Below, one piece after another: positions 8,025 to 16,714 of a DNA stretch of 64,000 nucleotides. A program made the translations under genes and the position numbers. Source of the stretch: Leptolinea sp. HRD-7 (GTDB taxonomy: Bacteria > Chloroflexota > Anaerolineae > Anaerolineales > Anaerolineaceae); contig AP024710.1 in the NCBI GenBank assembly GCA_024363285.1, positions 2,946,001 to 3,010,000 of the forward strand, read 5' to 3'. Under the pieces are notes generated by a model. The model did not search any database. It was not told the DNA's origin and saw nothing but the letters and a program-made list of their open reading frames with translations. Each line of letters starts with the position of its first letter. Position 1 is the first letter of the stretch.

Positions 8025-10889
8025 TTAACGTGAAACGGCCAATTTGACCATCTTTCCGCGACTATCTAAAGTGACCCTTGCGTAATGCGAATGTGTCAGG
8101 CTCGCACAATCTACCGTCTTGCTCATGGATACGACCATACGGCCAGATCTGGGTTGCGGTTTCTTAGATAAATGAATCTCAGATGTGGGACAGGTATGAT
8201 TTTTACCACTGCATTCAGTATGAATTCGGCTGTAATGAATCTGTGCCGTTGACAATCCTGGAAGGTATGGCTCGACCACCTGTTTTAGCTTCGCCATCGT
8301 CTCATCGCTCATCCGTTTAGGCATATCTTCTTCATAATTTTTTGTACAAACAGGACACACTTCCGATGGAAGGTGCTTACGCTCCATTGATTTTGTCTGT
8401 AAAGATGTGTTCCGTATAACAGCAAATGGATTCCCGTACATAACAAAAGATATCAATGTTTTTTGATCTTCGCCGTCGAGATAACCCTGCCGTTTCTGCA
8501 TTTCACGAATAAAGTCGAGACGTGCTTGATACAGGGCTTCTCCTGATGCTATTCCTTCTTTCAAATGTTGAAGGAAGTGATACCCCAACAAATCTGCTCC
8601 AATAAGCGGAGAAGAAACCGAACCATATGATGTGCACGTTGATCCAACAACACAGGCCGAACCGGTTGCCAGGAATTTTAGCGCGATTGAATCCTCTTCC
8701 CCTTTACCAGAAATATGGCCTCCATAACAGGCTTCGCTATAGACAATTCCATTTTCCTGGGTTGACCGGTATAAGTCATCTGGTTTTAATGCCACAGGAT
8801 AATCAGGACCATCCGGCGTTATTGCCATATCCTTCTGTCCATACCATTCGCCTGAATCAACAAGCCCATGCAAATTGAAATAACTGAATGGTGCCACAAC
8901 GGCATTAACAGCAGGAACAGTGTCGGAATTCAATGGAGGTGATGAAAGAAGTGTTTTCGAATTGGTAATTTGCTGGAATACTTCTTCAGAAGCGCGTTTC
9001 CAAATCTCAGCCGAATATCCAAACATTGGAGAGCTGCCGATAGAAATATATTGGCTGAAAAGTCGCGATAGATTACCAAATAAAGGAATGGATGGAATTC
9101 TCCAGGGTAAGGTGAATTTATGTTTGCGATTCTGCACCGATTGCGCCATCCGGCGGATTTGTTCTAACAACAATCCAGAATCGGGACCTTTGCCTCCGGG
9201 TAACCTGCTGACAGGCCATTCGGGAACAAAATAATTGGAATCCCGGGTTGAATAAGGGCTGTCTGAAAGAACCTCGGTGTCAAGATCATCTGTTGGATTA
9301 GGCAGCCTGTGGAATGGAACAACTTCTGGTCCACCAACCAGCAGTAACGAACCGATCATTTCACCCTTTTTTGAAAAATTCTTGTCCAGATCTGTCAAGA
9401 AGAGTTTAATTTTCCATGGATCAATTGCATCAATTGCAGCCAGACCAGCTTTACCAGCGCTATCAGCATCATCTACATAAATTACACGAGCGCTCCATTC
9501 AGGCAGGCGTCCAATAGAAATAGCAAGGGCTTTCAGCTCATTATCAATAACCATCATTGTCTGCTTGCCGAATTGTTTTTCCAGTCCGGCCCTGACAGAC
9601 AAAATCACCATTACCGGAAACCGATGATCAGCTGTAGCTATTCCAGATTTGTTTAAGTTGACAGCTACTTTATCAAGCTCTTCACGTACCTTGGCGATAG
9701 GAACATCAACAACAGGTTTCTCAGGTTTTTCTGGTTGAATAAATGAAGCAAATGACGTTACAGCTCTCTGGGCAGCATCAAGAATTGTTGTTGAATCAAA
9801 GTTCACCTTAATCGGATTTATTTCAGGGAGCTTAAAAGTTTGAAAAACATCAGGATTTATTTGTATCCCGGGTTTCTTCACAGGGTTGACAGGCTTTTCA
9901 GTGATCGGTTTTGAATATGGTGGTTCTTGTTTACGCTCCACTACCGGTGTCTTATGTTCTTCTACGGAAGAAGCGGCTTGATAAGGGGTTCCCGCAGCCG
10001 TTGGAACGGGGAAACCTGTTGTTCTCACCGGGCGTTTGAATCCGACAACTGGGTCTGGTTTCGGGGCTTCAGTTATTGAGCCAGTTCCTAGTTGGTTCCA
10101 CCCCATCGCGGCTGCAACAGATGACGGGATGGGAAGATTGAATTCAAAATCTGAAATTTCCGGCCAAAGTGACCTGTATGGAGAACCTTTCCCCCAGATA
10201 CGTGTTGGCACCATTCCACCAGCATCTTTAGCGGCGCAATCATGTAACAAATTTACGGCCAGTACTTCGCTGCCTAATTCCATCTGAGCTTCAGCCAGAT
10301 ATAGTGAGAATAATACGCAATCAGGCCATCGTTGCGCGTAAAGACTGGCTAGATTTTGAACGGTCTGGGAATCCGATGTAGCCCGGGTAATCTGTAAATG
10401 TAAGATGGCACATAATACGTTGTCTCCAGCTGTGCCTATCACCTTTTGAAGATACTTTTGAGCCGTCGCAACTTGTTGGTTAAGAAAAGACAGACGGGCG
10501 GCGCGCAGGTTTTGAACCCAATCCGGTTGCTCTGCGGCCAGGGCTATTTTTCCACCTAAAATATATATACTGGATATTAGAGATTCTCTTAACGGTGAAG
10601 TATCTGGAAGACATTTTAGAAGAATCTCGTAACCCTCTCTAAATTCAGGGTCAATTTTCAAAACTTTTTGAATGATCTCTGCCGCCTGTTCCTTCTTCCC
10701 TTCATAAATCTGTGCGGCAGCCATATATGCCTGAATCTGTAAATCACCCGGGTATAGCCCTAGCCAGGCTGCCGCAGCCTGACGCACAAAACGCGGCTGC
10801 GGAACTTGAATGGCTTTATCCATCAATTCGGAAAATTGCTCTCTGGTGAGCGTCTTTGGAACAGATGAAAGCTCGGATCTAGGGTTCAT
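8025..10889 (-). CDS. TPR protein with C-terminal caspase-like (C25/gingipain-type) peptidase domain
   Basis: The 954-residue protein has TPR-like helices at about 15-200, a Pro-rich linker at about 265-350, and a clan CD peptidase-like domain at about 400-815. The C25-type strand-loop LLLVGGPEVVPFHRLP and later SDSPYSTRDSNYFVPEWPVSRLPG are present. A candidate catalytic pair is H674 in FNLHGL and C721 in YSEACYGG, 47 residues apart, as in gingipain/caspase-fold enzymes. The C-terminus has EVCPVC and ECSGKNHTC, a possible zinc site. No signal peptide is seen, unlike secreted gingipains, so it is likely cytosolic. Its ATG overlaps the stop of the giant TPR gene (ATGA). Substrate and role are unknown. 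Confidence 0.75.
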   Translation of the reverse strand: MNPRSELSSVPKTLTREQFSELMDKAIQVPQPRFVRQAAAAWLGLYPGDLQIQAYMAAAQIYEGKKEQAAEIIQKVLKIDPEFREGYEILLKCLPDTSPLRESLISSIYILGGKIALAAEQPDWVQNLRAARLSFLNQQVATAQKYLQKVIGTAGDNVLCAILHLQITRATSDSQTVQNLASLYAQRWPDCVLFSLYLAEAQMELGSEVLAVNLLHDCAAKDAGGMVPTRIWGKGSPYRSLWPEISDFEFNLPIPSSVAAAMGWNQLGTGSITEAPKPDPVVGFKRPVRTTGFPVPTAAGTPYQAASSVEEHKTPVVERKQEPPYSKPITEKPVNPVKKPGIQINPDVFQTFKLPEINPIKVNFDSTTILDAAQRAVTSFASFIQPEKPEKPVVDVPIAKVREELDKVAVNLNKSGIATADHRFPVMVILSVRAGLEKQFGKQTMMVIDNELKALAISIGRLPEWSARVIYVDDADSAGKAGLAAIDAIDPWKIKLFLTDLDKNFSKKGEMIGSLLLVGGPEVVPFHRLPNPTDDLDTEVLSDSPYSTRDSNYFVPEWPVSRLPGGKGPDSGLLLEQIRRMAQSVQNRKHKFTLPWRIPSIPLFGNLSRLFSQYISIGSSPMFGYSAEIWKRASEEVFQQITNSKTLLSSPPLNSDTVPAVNAVVAPFSYFNLHGLVDSGEWYGQKDMAITPDGPDYPVALKPDDLYRSTQENGIVYSEACYGGHISGKGEEDSIALKFLATGSACVVGSTCTSYGSVSSPLIGADLLGYHFLQHLKEGIASGEALYQARLDFIREMQKRQGYLDGEDQKTLISFVMYGNPFAVIRNTSLQTKSMERKHLPSEVCPVCTKNYEEDMPKRMSDETMAKLKQVVEPYLPGLSTAQIHYSRIHTECSGKNHTCPTSEIHLSKKPQPRSGRMVVSMSKTVDCASLTHSHYARVTLDSRGKMVKLAVSR

Positions 10890-13800
10890 GCGATGGTTTT
10901 CGCCTCCTGCGAGGTATGCACCAGATTCAAGGCAACTACAGCGCCCAACTGGCGGCGTATTGACAAATTGGATGGATCAAGTTCAGCGGCACGGCGTAAC
11001 ATTTCTTCAGCCCGGGTATAGTCTTTACTTTCACGGTAGATAGCCGCCGCTCCGATATAAGCACGTACATCACGTGGGTCGATCTGGATAGCCAGTTGGA
11101 AAGCATCCAGTGCTTTTTCATATTCTCGTTGCTCTTGATGTGTCTGCGCGAGTTCAACTACCGCTTCGAGCTCGCGGTGAGATTGCTCGACAGCCTGACT
11201 GAAGTGGTGCGCTGCTTTATCTAATTGTCCGGATTTTCGCAATATCTTTCCAACAAAGAGGTTCATATCTGGTTGATGAGGTTGCAGTTTGAGGCTTTCC
11301 ATCGCTGTATGTTCCGCGCTTTGAAGGTCACCCAGTTCAGCCTGCACTTTTGCCAGCATAGATAGGATCTCTTCATTTTTGGGAAATTGTGACGCTAAAC
11401 CCTGCAAAAGAGGTAATACTTCTCTCGCGCCCCTGAAAGAATGCAATATTTTGGCTTTTTCAACTAACAACTCAACACTTGAACCCAACAAAGAAATTGC
11501 ATGTTCGATCGATTCAATAGCTTCATTTGCTTTTCCCGCAATACGCAAAGTCTGCGATAGAAACAGGAAGGCATCCAAAAACTGCGGATTTGACTTGATA
11601 GCACGTTTTGAAAAATCTATGGCATCAGCCAGGTTTCCAAGGTCGCGGGAAATTTCTCCGCGTAACAATAGCGCTTTTTCCGGTTTAACATTCAGATCGA
11701 TTGCTTTTTCGATGCAATCCAATGCTTCATCAATATCGCCAGAGGCACGATACGAAGTAGCCAGAGCGAGAAGTGTATCCGGGTTCTGTGGATTCAATTC
11801 AACAGCTTTGGTAAATGCGTGTATTGCCTGATTATTTTGCCGGGTCAGAATATAAAGTTTTCCCAGAGATTCCCAGTTCGCGGGAGAATCCGGCTGAAGG
11901 CTTATCGCTTCTTCCATATGAAACGCGGCGTTATCATAATCTTTTTGTCCGGCTAATAAATTAGAAAGCCATGAACGCCACGCAGGTTCGTCAGGATAAT
12001 ACTCCAGAGCTTCATTCAGAAAATCGACCGCCAAACCTTTCTCTCCGCTTAAATCCGCCAGCTTTGCGCCAATGGCAAAACCAATAGGAGACCGCGAAGA
12101 TGTTTCGACCGCGTGTTGTGCCAGATCCAAACCCAGGCGAGGATTTTGTTCACCATAGGCAAGAGCAATTTGACGAAGCACAGCTGTTGATTCAGAGAAT
12201 TTTTCTCCCAGTACTATGGCTTCTTCAGTTTTTCCAGCATACCGCAATGCCTGAAGATAAGCTGCCTGATCACTGCTATCCACAAGATCATTTGGATTGA
12301 TCTTTTCAGGTGCGGTTTTTCCACCAAAAATTAACAATCCACGCTTTTGCCAGCGACCAATTTCAGGAGAATTGGTTTGTTTTGACGCGGCAACAATTTC
12401 AACTTCAAATTTATCCTGTTGAGATTTATCAAAGATAACCTCGGCCGGCAAATGGCGCTGAATGCCCAGTTCTTTTCTTAAAAGGTATTCCTCTCCACAT
12501 CGAACAATGGTTCGCGCGTACGCAAGGTGGGCTGCCGGTTCTAAAGGATGGTCAGAAAGTATTTGATTGGCCAATTTGAGCGCAAGATCCCAACGTTCTA
12601 CAGCGAGAGCCGCGTCAAGAGCCGCGATTAATACGCCACTCAAAGACACAACGCCCTTACTCTTTTTGGAATTCAACAATTGATGCACTAGATGAGCGTC
12701 AATAGTTTCAGCTTTTTCAAATCCCGTTCCTCGCACCCCGGCCATTTGGATTTCAATGTTTTCTTTCGGAAATCCAGTAGGAGACAACCGGGCAATTTGT
12801 TGGAATAAACCATCTACCTCATCCACCTTTTGTTCTGAGAGCAGTTTACCTGTTTTGATAGAGAGCAGTTCTGCTGCCACCTCGGCTTCATGTGCTGACG
12901 AAGGTTCATTGGTCAGAGACGCAATCTGTTCTTCAGGTACTTCAGCAATTGAAACTGCACGGTCCGTAAGCAATAAAGCTTCTGCAAGCCGTGCAGCCAG
13001 CAGTCTGTAATTCAAATTAAAAGGTTCACTTTCCAGAGCCTGTTCTGCATGAACCAGCGCGCTGGTCAGGTTACCCATTTTATACATGATCTGGGAGAAT
13101 CGAGACTGAATTTCTGCGAAGGAAATACCCCGGAATCTTGAAAACAATGGATTTACTTCTGCATCTGCCGGGGTTTCAGCAGACCGTCGTTCTCCCGTCA
13201 AAGATAACGCTTTTTCCAGGCTTTCAATAGCACTCTGATAACGTCCCTGTTCCTCAAATAATTCAGCCTGTAACAACCAGTTTTCCACTGAAATTGGATC
13301 GGAAGAGATCGCCTGTTTGACAGTCTCGTTAGCAGTTCCGGAATCCCCCATTCCCTTTTGCAGACTGGCCAACTCGAAATACCAGCGTGGATCCGGTGGA
13401 TTCGATTGTTTGATAGCCTGTGAAAGGTTGTCGCTGGCGGAAGAGTAATCACCCAGGATCATCTGAATTCCAGCCGCACGAGCAAGATCGTTAGAACTTA
13501 CTCCAGGCAACGTACTCAATTCCAGAAGAGCTTTCCGTGCAACGGGAGCTTCGCCTAATTCAAGCCCCAACGCAGCCAGACCAATCAAGCTCTGAGCGTT
13601 TCCATTCAAACCGTCAGATGCCCGACGAATTGTTTTGATAGCCTCATCTTTATTTCCAATATCCAGCATGGTTTGAGCGTACCAAACCAGGTTATCTACA
13701 TCATCCGGAGCCATATCTACCGCGTGTTGCGCTGTGATCAATGCTTCTTGTGTAAGATTCGCTTTCATATATGCCGGAACCAGCATATGTTGCAATGTCA

Positions 13801-16309
13801 GGTTCTTTGGGTTCTTTGATGCCGCTTCATCGAGAACCGCCAGAGCGACTTCGGGCCGGTTCAATGCCAGCGCTGTACGCCCCAGTCCACCCTGGGCAAT
13901 CCACATATTCTCGTTATCATCCGGTACAGCCAGGTCAACGGCTGTCTTGAATTCATTGAACGCGTCATCCAGATTTCCCATAGCAAATTGCAGAGCACCA
14001 AGAATGAGGTGCCCTGGAATTGAATCCGGTTTCTTTGAAAGCAAGGATGAAATTATTTGCGCTGTTTCTGCCAGATTGGTGTTTGGTTGAGATTTACCTT
14101 CTACGACCAGCGTTTCCAGTTTGGATTCTAACTGTGCCAGACACAAATTTATTACAGCCTGCTCATCGCTCGAATCTTTACGAACCGGGATCTTTAACGC
14201 GTCAACAGCATGCGCGTATTTTCCGGCTTCACGCAAAAGCAACCCATGAGTACGCGCAAGGCTGACTTCCTCTGGCCACCGCTTGCGAATGGTATTGAGT
14301 AATTCTATGGCTTCGTCCTTATGTCCCAGTGTCAGCAATGCATTGGTCAGCATAGAAGCGACTTCCAGGTTCTCCGGCTGTAAACTGGCAGCCAACCGCA
14401 AATGCGGTAAGGCTTCAGATGGCCGTCCAGTTTCCATACTCAACAAAGCCAATTCAAGGTTGATCTCTGAAGAATCGGGTAACGAGAATGAGGCCGCCCG
14501 CAGGGTTTCGTAAGCTTTTTGTAAATCACCATTTTTCTTCTGGTGGCGAGAAAGCGCCAACCAGCCGTCAGTAAAGTCAGGAGCCAACAAAGTAGCTTTC
14601 TGAAGCTGTTCATTGGCCGTTTCCATATCACCCAACGCGCTGGCTGCTTCTCCGTAGTAGCAGCATGCAATACCATTAAATGGATCTTTTTCAACGACTG
14701 TTTTACATGTATCGTATGCCGTTTTAAAATCTCCAGCCTGATAAGCGGCTTTTGCCAGGTTTATCTGGTCTTCAACTGATGGTTCATCCGAGAGTTCAAC
14801 GACCTTCTTCCATTCTTCTACAGCATCGAGATACTTCCCATTCGTCTCATGTAAATTTGCCAACAAACGACGGTTATCTGTGCTGGCAGGCGCCAGTGAA
14901 ACAGCCAGTGACAGGTTTTTTGCAGCCTTTTCAGGCTGAGCATTCAGACGGAAAAGATCTCCCAGTAAACCCAACAAACGAGCATTGCTAGGCTGATACC
15001 GAAGGAACCATTCTGCCGCCTGGGCAGCTTCTTTGAAATAATTCAGATTGATCAACAGATCAATGAATTCTTCTGGCGCCCAGTTTACAAGAAATTTTGG
15101 GCTGTAATCAGCCCGTGAATTAGAGATGAACCGGATAAACGCTTCTATCGCTGGACCTGCAAGTTCACGCGCGCGTTCCACGTCTCCAGCTGATGCAAGC
15201 CGGACAGCTTCCCGGAGTTTCTGGAAGGAATGTCCAAAGGTTCCGCTTAATCCTTTAGGCGTTGTTTTACCAGTGCCTGTGGCTGCTGCCAGTAGCAATT
15301 CTCCCTGTAATCCAGTAGCATCATTTATATCACCGCCGTCCGAATCCACTTTAGGAGCAATCTCATCATTTGACGGGATGACATTTTGAATACCAGCCAA
15401 TTGAAGCTTTATTCCCGTATTTAAATATGACAGAGTATCAGCCGCCATATTTAGATAGCGGTTAGCTTCGATTTCCTTTCCAGCTAACTGGTATAACGTG
15501 GCTGTTTGTTGCAACCGCACTACCTTCGCGGCTACCTGTGGTAGATCTAGCGCAGATAGTTCAGTCGCCAAGAATCCATTCATAAAGCCTGAAGTGGTAT
15601 TGGCAATGATCAATTTGGCCAGTTGTTTACTTAAGCCAATTTCACCCCTTAGAGCTAAAGATTGCAGCCAATCAATTTGAGAAGACAGATCAACATTGAT
15701 CATCAGACTGGAAAGCAAATTGACCCGCTCTTTATCACTCAATGGATTTGCCAGTACAGCATGGCTGACAAGCTCTCTGCCGAGCTTACCCCGCAAACCC
15801 AATATCTCTCCCAGTAGAGCTTCTTCGTCCGCTACCATTCCACAAAGGACAGCGATAATAGTTTTCCACCGGCGCAAAATCTCATCCTCTGAGACTGAAG
15901 AATTCTGAACAATCTCTTCGCTCAAGTTTTCCCAGCTTTTTATTAATTTGCGGCGTTCACGCAACGCGAGGGCGGCATATCCCGCTTCTTCGAGAGTTTG
16001 AGGTTCTTTTCCAGCCCGGCATATCATTTCATAATATTGAAGAGCTTTTTGTCTGTCTGATGCTTCAATCCCCAGACTTAGATTTTTGAGTTCTTCTGGA
16101 GCGGGTAATGATGACGATTTACAATAAATTGCCGCGGGAGTCCACTCAGAAACCGTACCCTTTCGGCTTTCAGTCAATTGAACAACCAAAGCAGAATCTT
16201 GGACCGCATTCCATACCAACTCATCATGGCGGAGTGCTGAGATTAAAAGAACAGCTTCAACTTCTCCAAATAACCTGTTGACTATCGTTACAATATCTGC
16301 AGGTTGCAT
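10886..16309 (-). CDS. Giant TPR-repeat protein
   Basis: About 1800 residues made almost wholly of helical repeats. An N-terminal helical region (about 1-330) precedes TPR units from about 370 to 1060. A less regular region follows (about 1060-1370), then a second run of canonical TPRs to the end, with units such as NWESLGKLYILTRQNNQAIH and NPDTLLALATSYRASGDIDE. No enzyme domain, signal peptide or membrane segment is visible. It is probably a scaffold for protein-protein contacts. The frame extends to a GTG at 16333, but I favour the ATG at 16309 because GGAG lies 6 bases before it. It starts 24 bases after the small membrane protein gene and overlaps the peptidase gene by 4 bases, so the three should be made together. 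Confidence 0.8.
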   Translation of the reverse strand: MQPADIVTIVNRLFGEVEAVLLISALRHDELVWNAVQDSALVVQLTESRKGTVSEWTPAAIYCKSSSLPAPEELKNLSLGIEASDRQKALQYYEMICRAGKEPQTLEEAGYAALALRERRKLIKSWENLSEEIVQNSSVSEDEILRRWKTIIAVLCGMVADEEALLGEILGLRGKLGRELVSHAVLANPLSDKERVNLLSSLMINVDLSSQIDWLQSLALRGEIGLSKQLAKLIIANTTSGFMNGFLATELSALDLPQVAAKVVRLQQTATLYQLAGKEIEANRYLNMAADTLSYLNTGIKLQLAGIQNVIPSNDEIAPKVDSDGGDINDATGLQGELLLAAATGTGKTTPKGLSGTFGHSFQKLREAVRLASAGDVERARELAGPAIEAFIRFISNSRADYSPKFLVNWAPEEFIDLLINLNYFKEAAQAAEWFLRYQPSNARLLGLLGDLFRLNAQPEKAAKNLSLAVSLAPASTDNRRLLANLHETNGKYLDAVEEWKKVVELSDEPSVEDQINLAKAAYQAGDFKTAYDTCKTVVEKDPFNGIACCYYGEAASALGDMETANEQLQKATLLAPDFTDGWLALSRHQKKNGDLQKAYETLRAASFSLPDSSEINLELALLSMETGRPSEALPHLRLAASLQPENLEVASMLTNALLTLGHKDEAIELLNTIRKRWPEEVSLARTHGLLLREAGKYAHAVDALKIPVRKDSSDEQAVINLCLAQLESKLETLVVEGKSQPNTNLAETAQIISSLLSKKPDSIPGHLILGALQFAMGNLDDAFNEFKTAVDLAVPDDNENMWIAQGGLGRTALALNRPEVALAVLDEAASKNPKNLTLQHMLVPAYMKANLTQEALITAQHAVDMAPDDVDNLVWYAQTMLDIGNKDEAIKTIRRASDGLNGNAQSLIGLAALGLELGEAPVARKALLELSTLPGVSSNDLARAAGIQMILGDYSSASDNLSQAIKQSNPPDPRWYFELASLQKGMGDSGTANETVKQAISSDPISVENWLLQAELFEEQGRYQSAIESLEKALSLTGERRSAETPADAEVNPLFSRFRGISFAEIQSRFSQIMYKMGNLTSALVHAEQALESEPFNLNYRLLAARLAEALLLTDRAVSIAEVPEEQIASLTNEPSSAHEAEVAAELLSIKTGKLLSEQKVDEVDGLFQQIARLSPTGFPKENIEIQMAGVRGTGFEKAETIDAHLVHQLLNSKKSKGVVSLSGVLIAALDAALAVERWDLALKLANQILSDHPLEPAAHLAYARTIVRCGEEYLLRKELGIQRHLPAEVIFDKSQQDKFEVEIVAASKQTNSPEIGRWQKRGLLIFGGKTAPEKINPNDLVDSSDQAAYLQALRYAGKTEEAIVLGEKFSESTAVLRQIALAYGEQNPRLGLDLAQHAVETSSRSPIGFAIGAKLADLSGEKGLAVDFLNEALEYYPDEPAWRSWLSNLLAGQKDYDNAAFHMEEAISLQPDSPANWESLGKLYILTRQNNQAIHAFTKAVELNPQNPDTLLALATSYRASGDIDEALDCIEKAIDLNVKPEKALLLRGEISRDLGNLADAIDFSKRAIKSNPQFLDAFLFLSQTLRIAGKANEAIESIEHAISLLGSSVELLVEKAKILHSFRGAREVLPLLQGLASQFPKNEEILSMLAKVQAELGDLQSAEHTAMESLKLQPHQPDMNLFVGKILRKSGQLDKAAHHFSQAVEQSHRELEAVVELAQTHQEQREYEKALDAFQLAIQIDPRDVRAYIGAAAIYRESKDYTRAEEMLRRAAELDPSNLSIRRQLGAVVALNLVHTSQEAKTIA

Positions 16310-16333
16310 GTTCATCTCCGGAATATCTTTCAC

Positions 16334-16657
16334 TTATTTCACCATTGACAGGATGGCCATAGCACATCCGATAGCCACAATCCCCACTAAGATCAGGAAT
16401 ACTCCAATCCCTGACGTTGTTCTAACAAGTTCATTAACCGCGGCAATTAACGCGGTAGCATTACCCACCAACCCGCTGATTTCCTCTGTCAACCCTTTTT
16501 GAGCCAATGCGGTAGTCTGGCGGGCAATTGTGCGTAAATCTCCACCTGCCACCTTTGCTACCAGGATAAATATTCCAGACGCGATAGCAAAGATTCCCGT
16601 TATGAAAAGGAAAACGGACATCCCCATAAAAATATCTGTGACAGAGAAGATCGACAT
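16334..16657 (-). CDS. Small two-helix membrane protein of the sigma-54 block
   Basis: A 107-residue protein of no family I recognise. Hydrophobic segments at about 9-34 and 83-104 should span the membrane, with a roughly 45-residue Ala/Thr/Leu-rich, largely helical segment between them (LRTIARQTTALAQKGLTEEI and on). Both ends would lie on the same side if both helices span. AGGAGG lies 7 bases before the ATG, inside a 12-bp hairpin. A sigma-54 promoter match lies just upstream. It is the first gene of the inferred sigma-54 transcript that continues into the giant TPR and TPR-peptidase genes, so a membrane anchor or pore role is possible but unproven. Confidence 0.7.
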   Translation of the reverse strand: MSIFSVTDIFMGMSVFLFITGIFAIASGIFILVAKVAGGDLRTIARQTTALAQKGLTEEISGLVGNATALIAAVNELVRTTSGIGVFLILVGIVAIGCAMAILSMVK

Positions 16658-16660
16658 AAA

Positions 16661-16692
16661 ACAACCTCCTGAAACCTTTCTCAGGAGGTTGT
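16661..16692 (-). promoter_or_regulatory. Hairpin sequestering the Shine-Dalgarno of the small membrane protein gene
   Basis: On the - strand a perfect 12-bp stem (ACAACCTCCTGA, 8-base loop, TCAGGAGGTTGT) ends 3 bases before the ATG at 16657. The AGGAGG ribosome-binding site is in the 3' arm and is fully paired in RNA that contains both arms. The stem is followed by only UUUU, so it could also be a weak terminator. RNA started at the sigma-54 promoter here would begin near 16682, at the very end of the 5' arm, and would lack this structure. Confidence 0.8.
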
Positions 16693-16708
16693 TGCAATTT
16701 ATATGCCA
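16693..16708 (-). promoter_or_regulatory. Sigma-54 (-24/-12) promoter of the membrane protein/TPR/peptidase genes
   Basis: On the - strand TGGCAT-ATAAA-TTGCA matches the sigma-54 consensus TGGCAC-N5-TTGCW with one mismatch and exact GG-N10-GC spacing. The predicted start is about 16682, giving a 25-base leader with a free AGGAGG. It lies between the activator gene, which ends at 16715, and the small membrane protein gene. Confidence 0.75.
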
Positions 16709-16714
16709 CAGGTT

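Noticed and set aside
16658-16714. Lost HTH domain of the activator by assembly error
   Set aside because: Only 57 bases separate the stop from the next gene and they are occupied by the sigma-54 promoter and hairpin.
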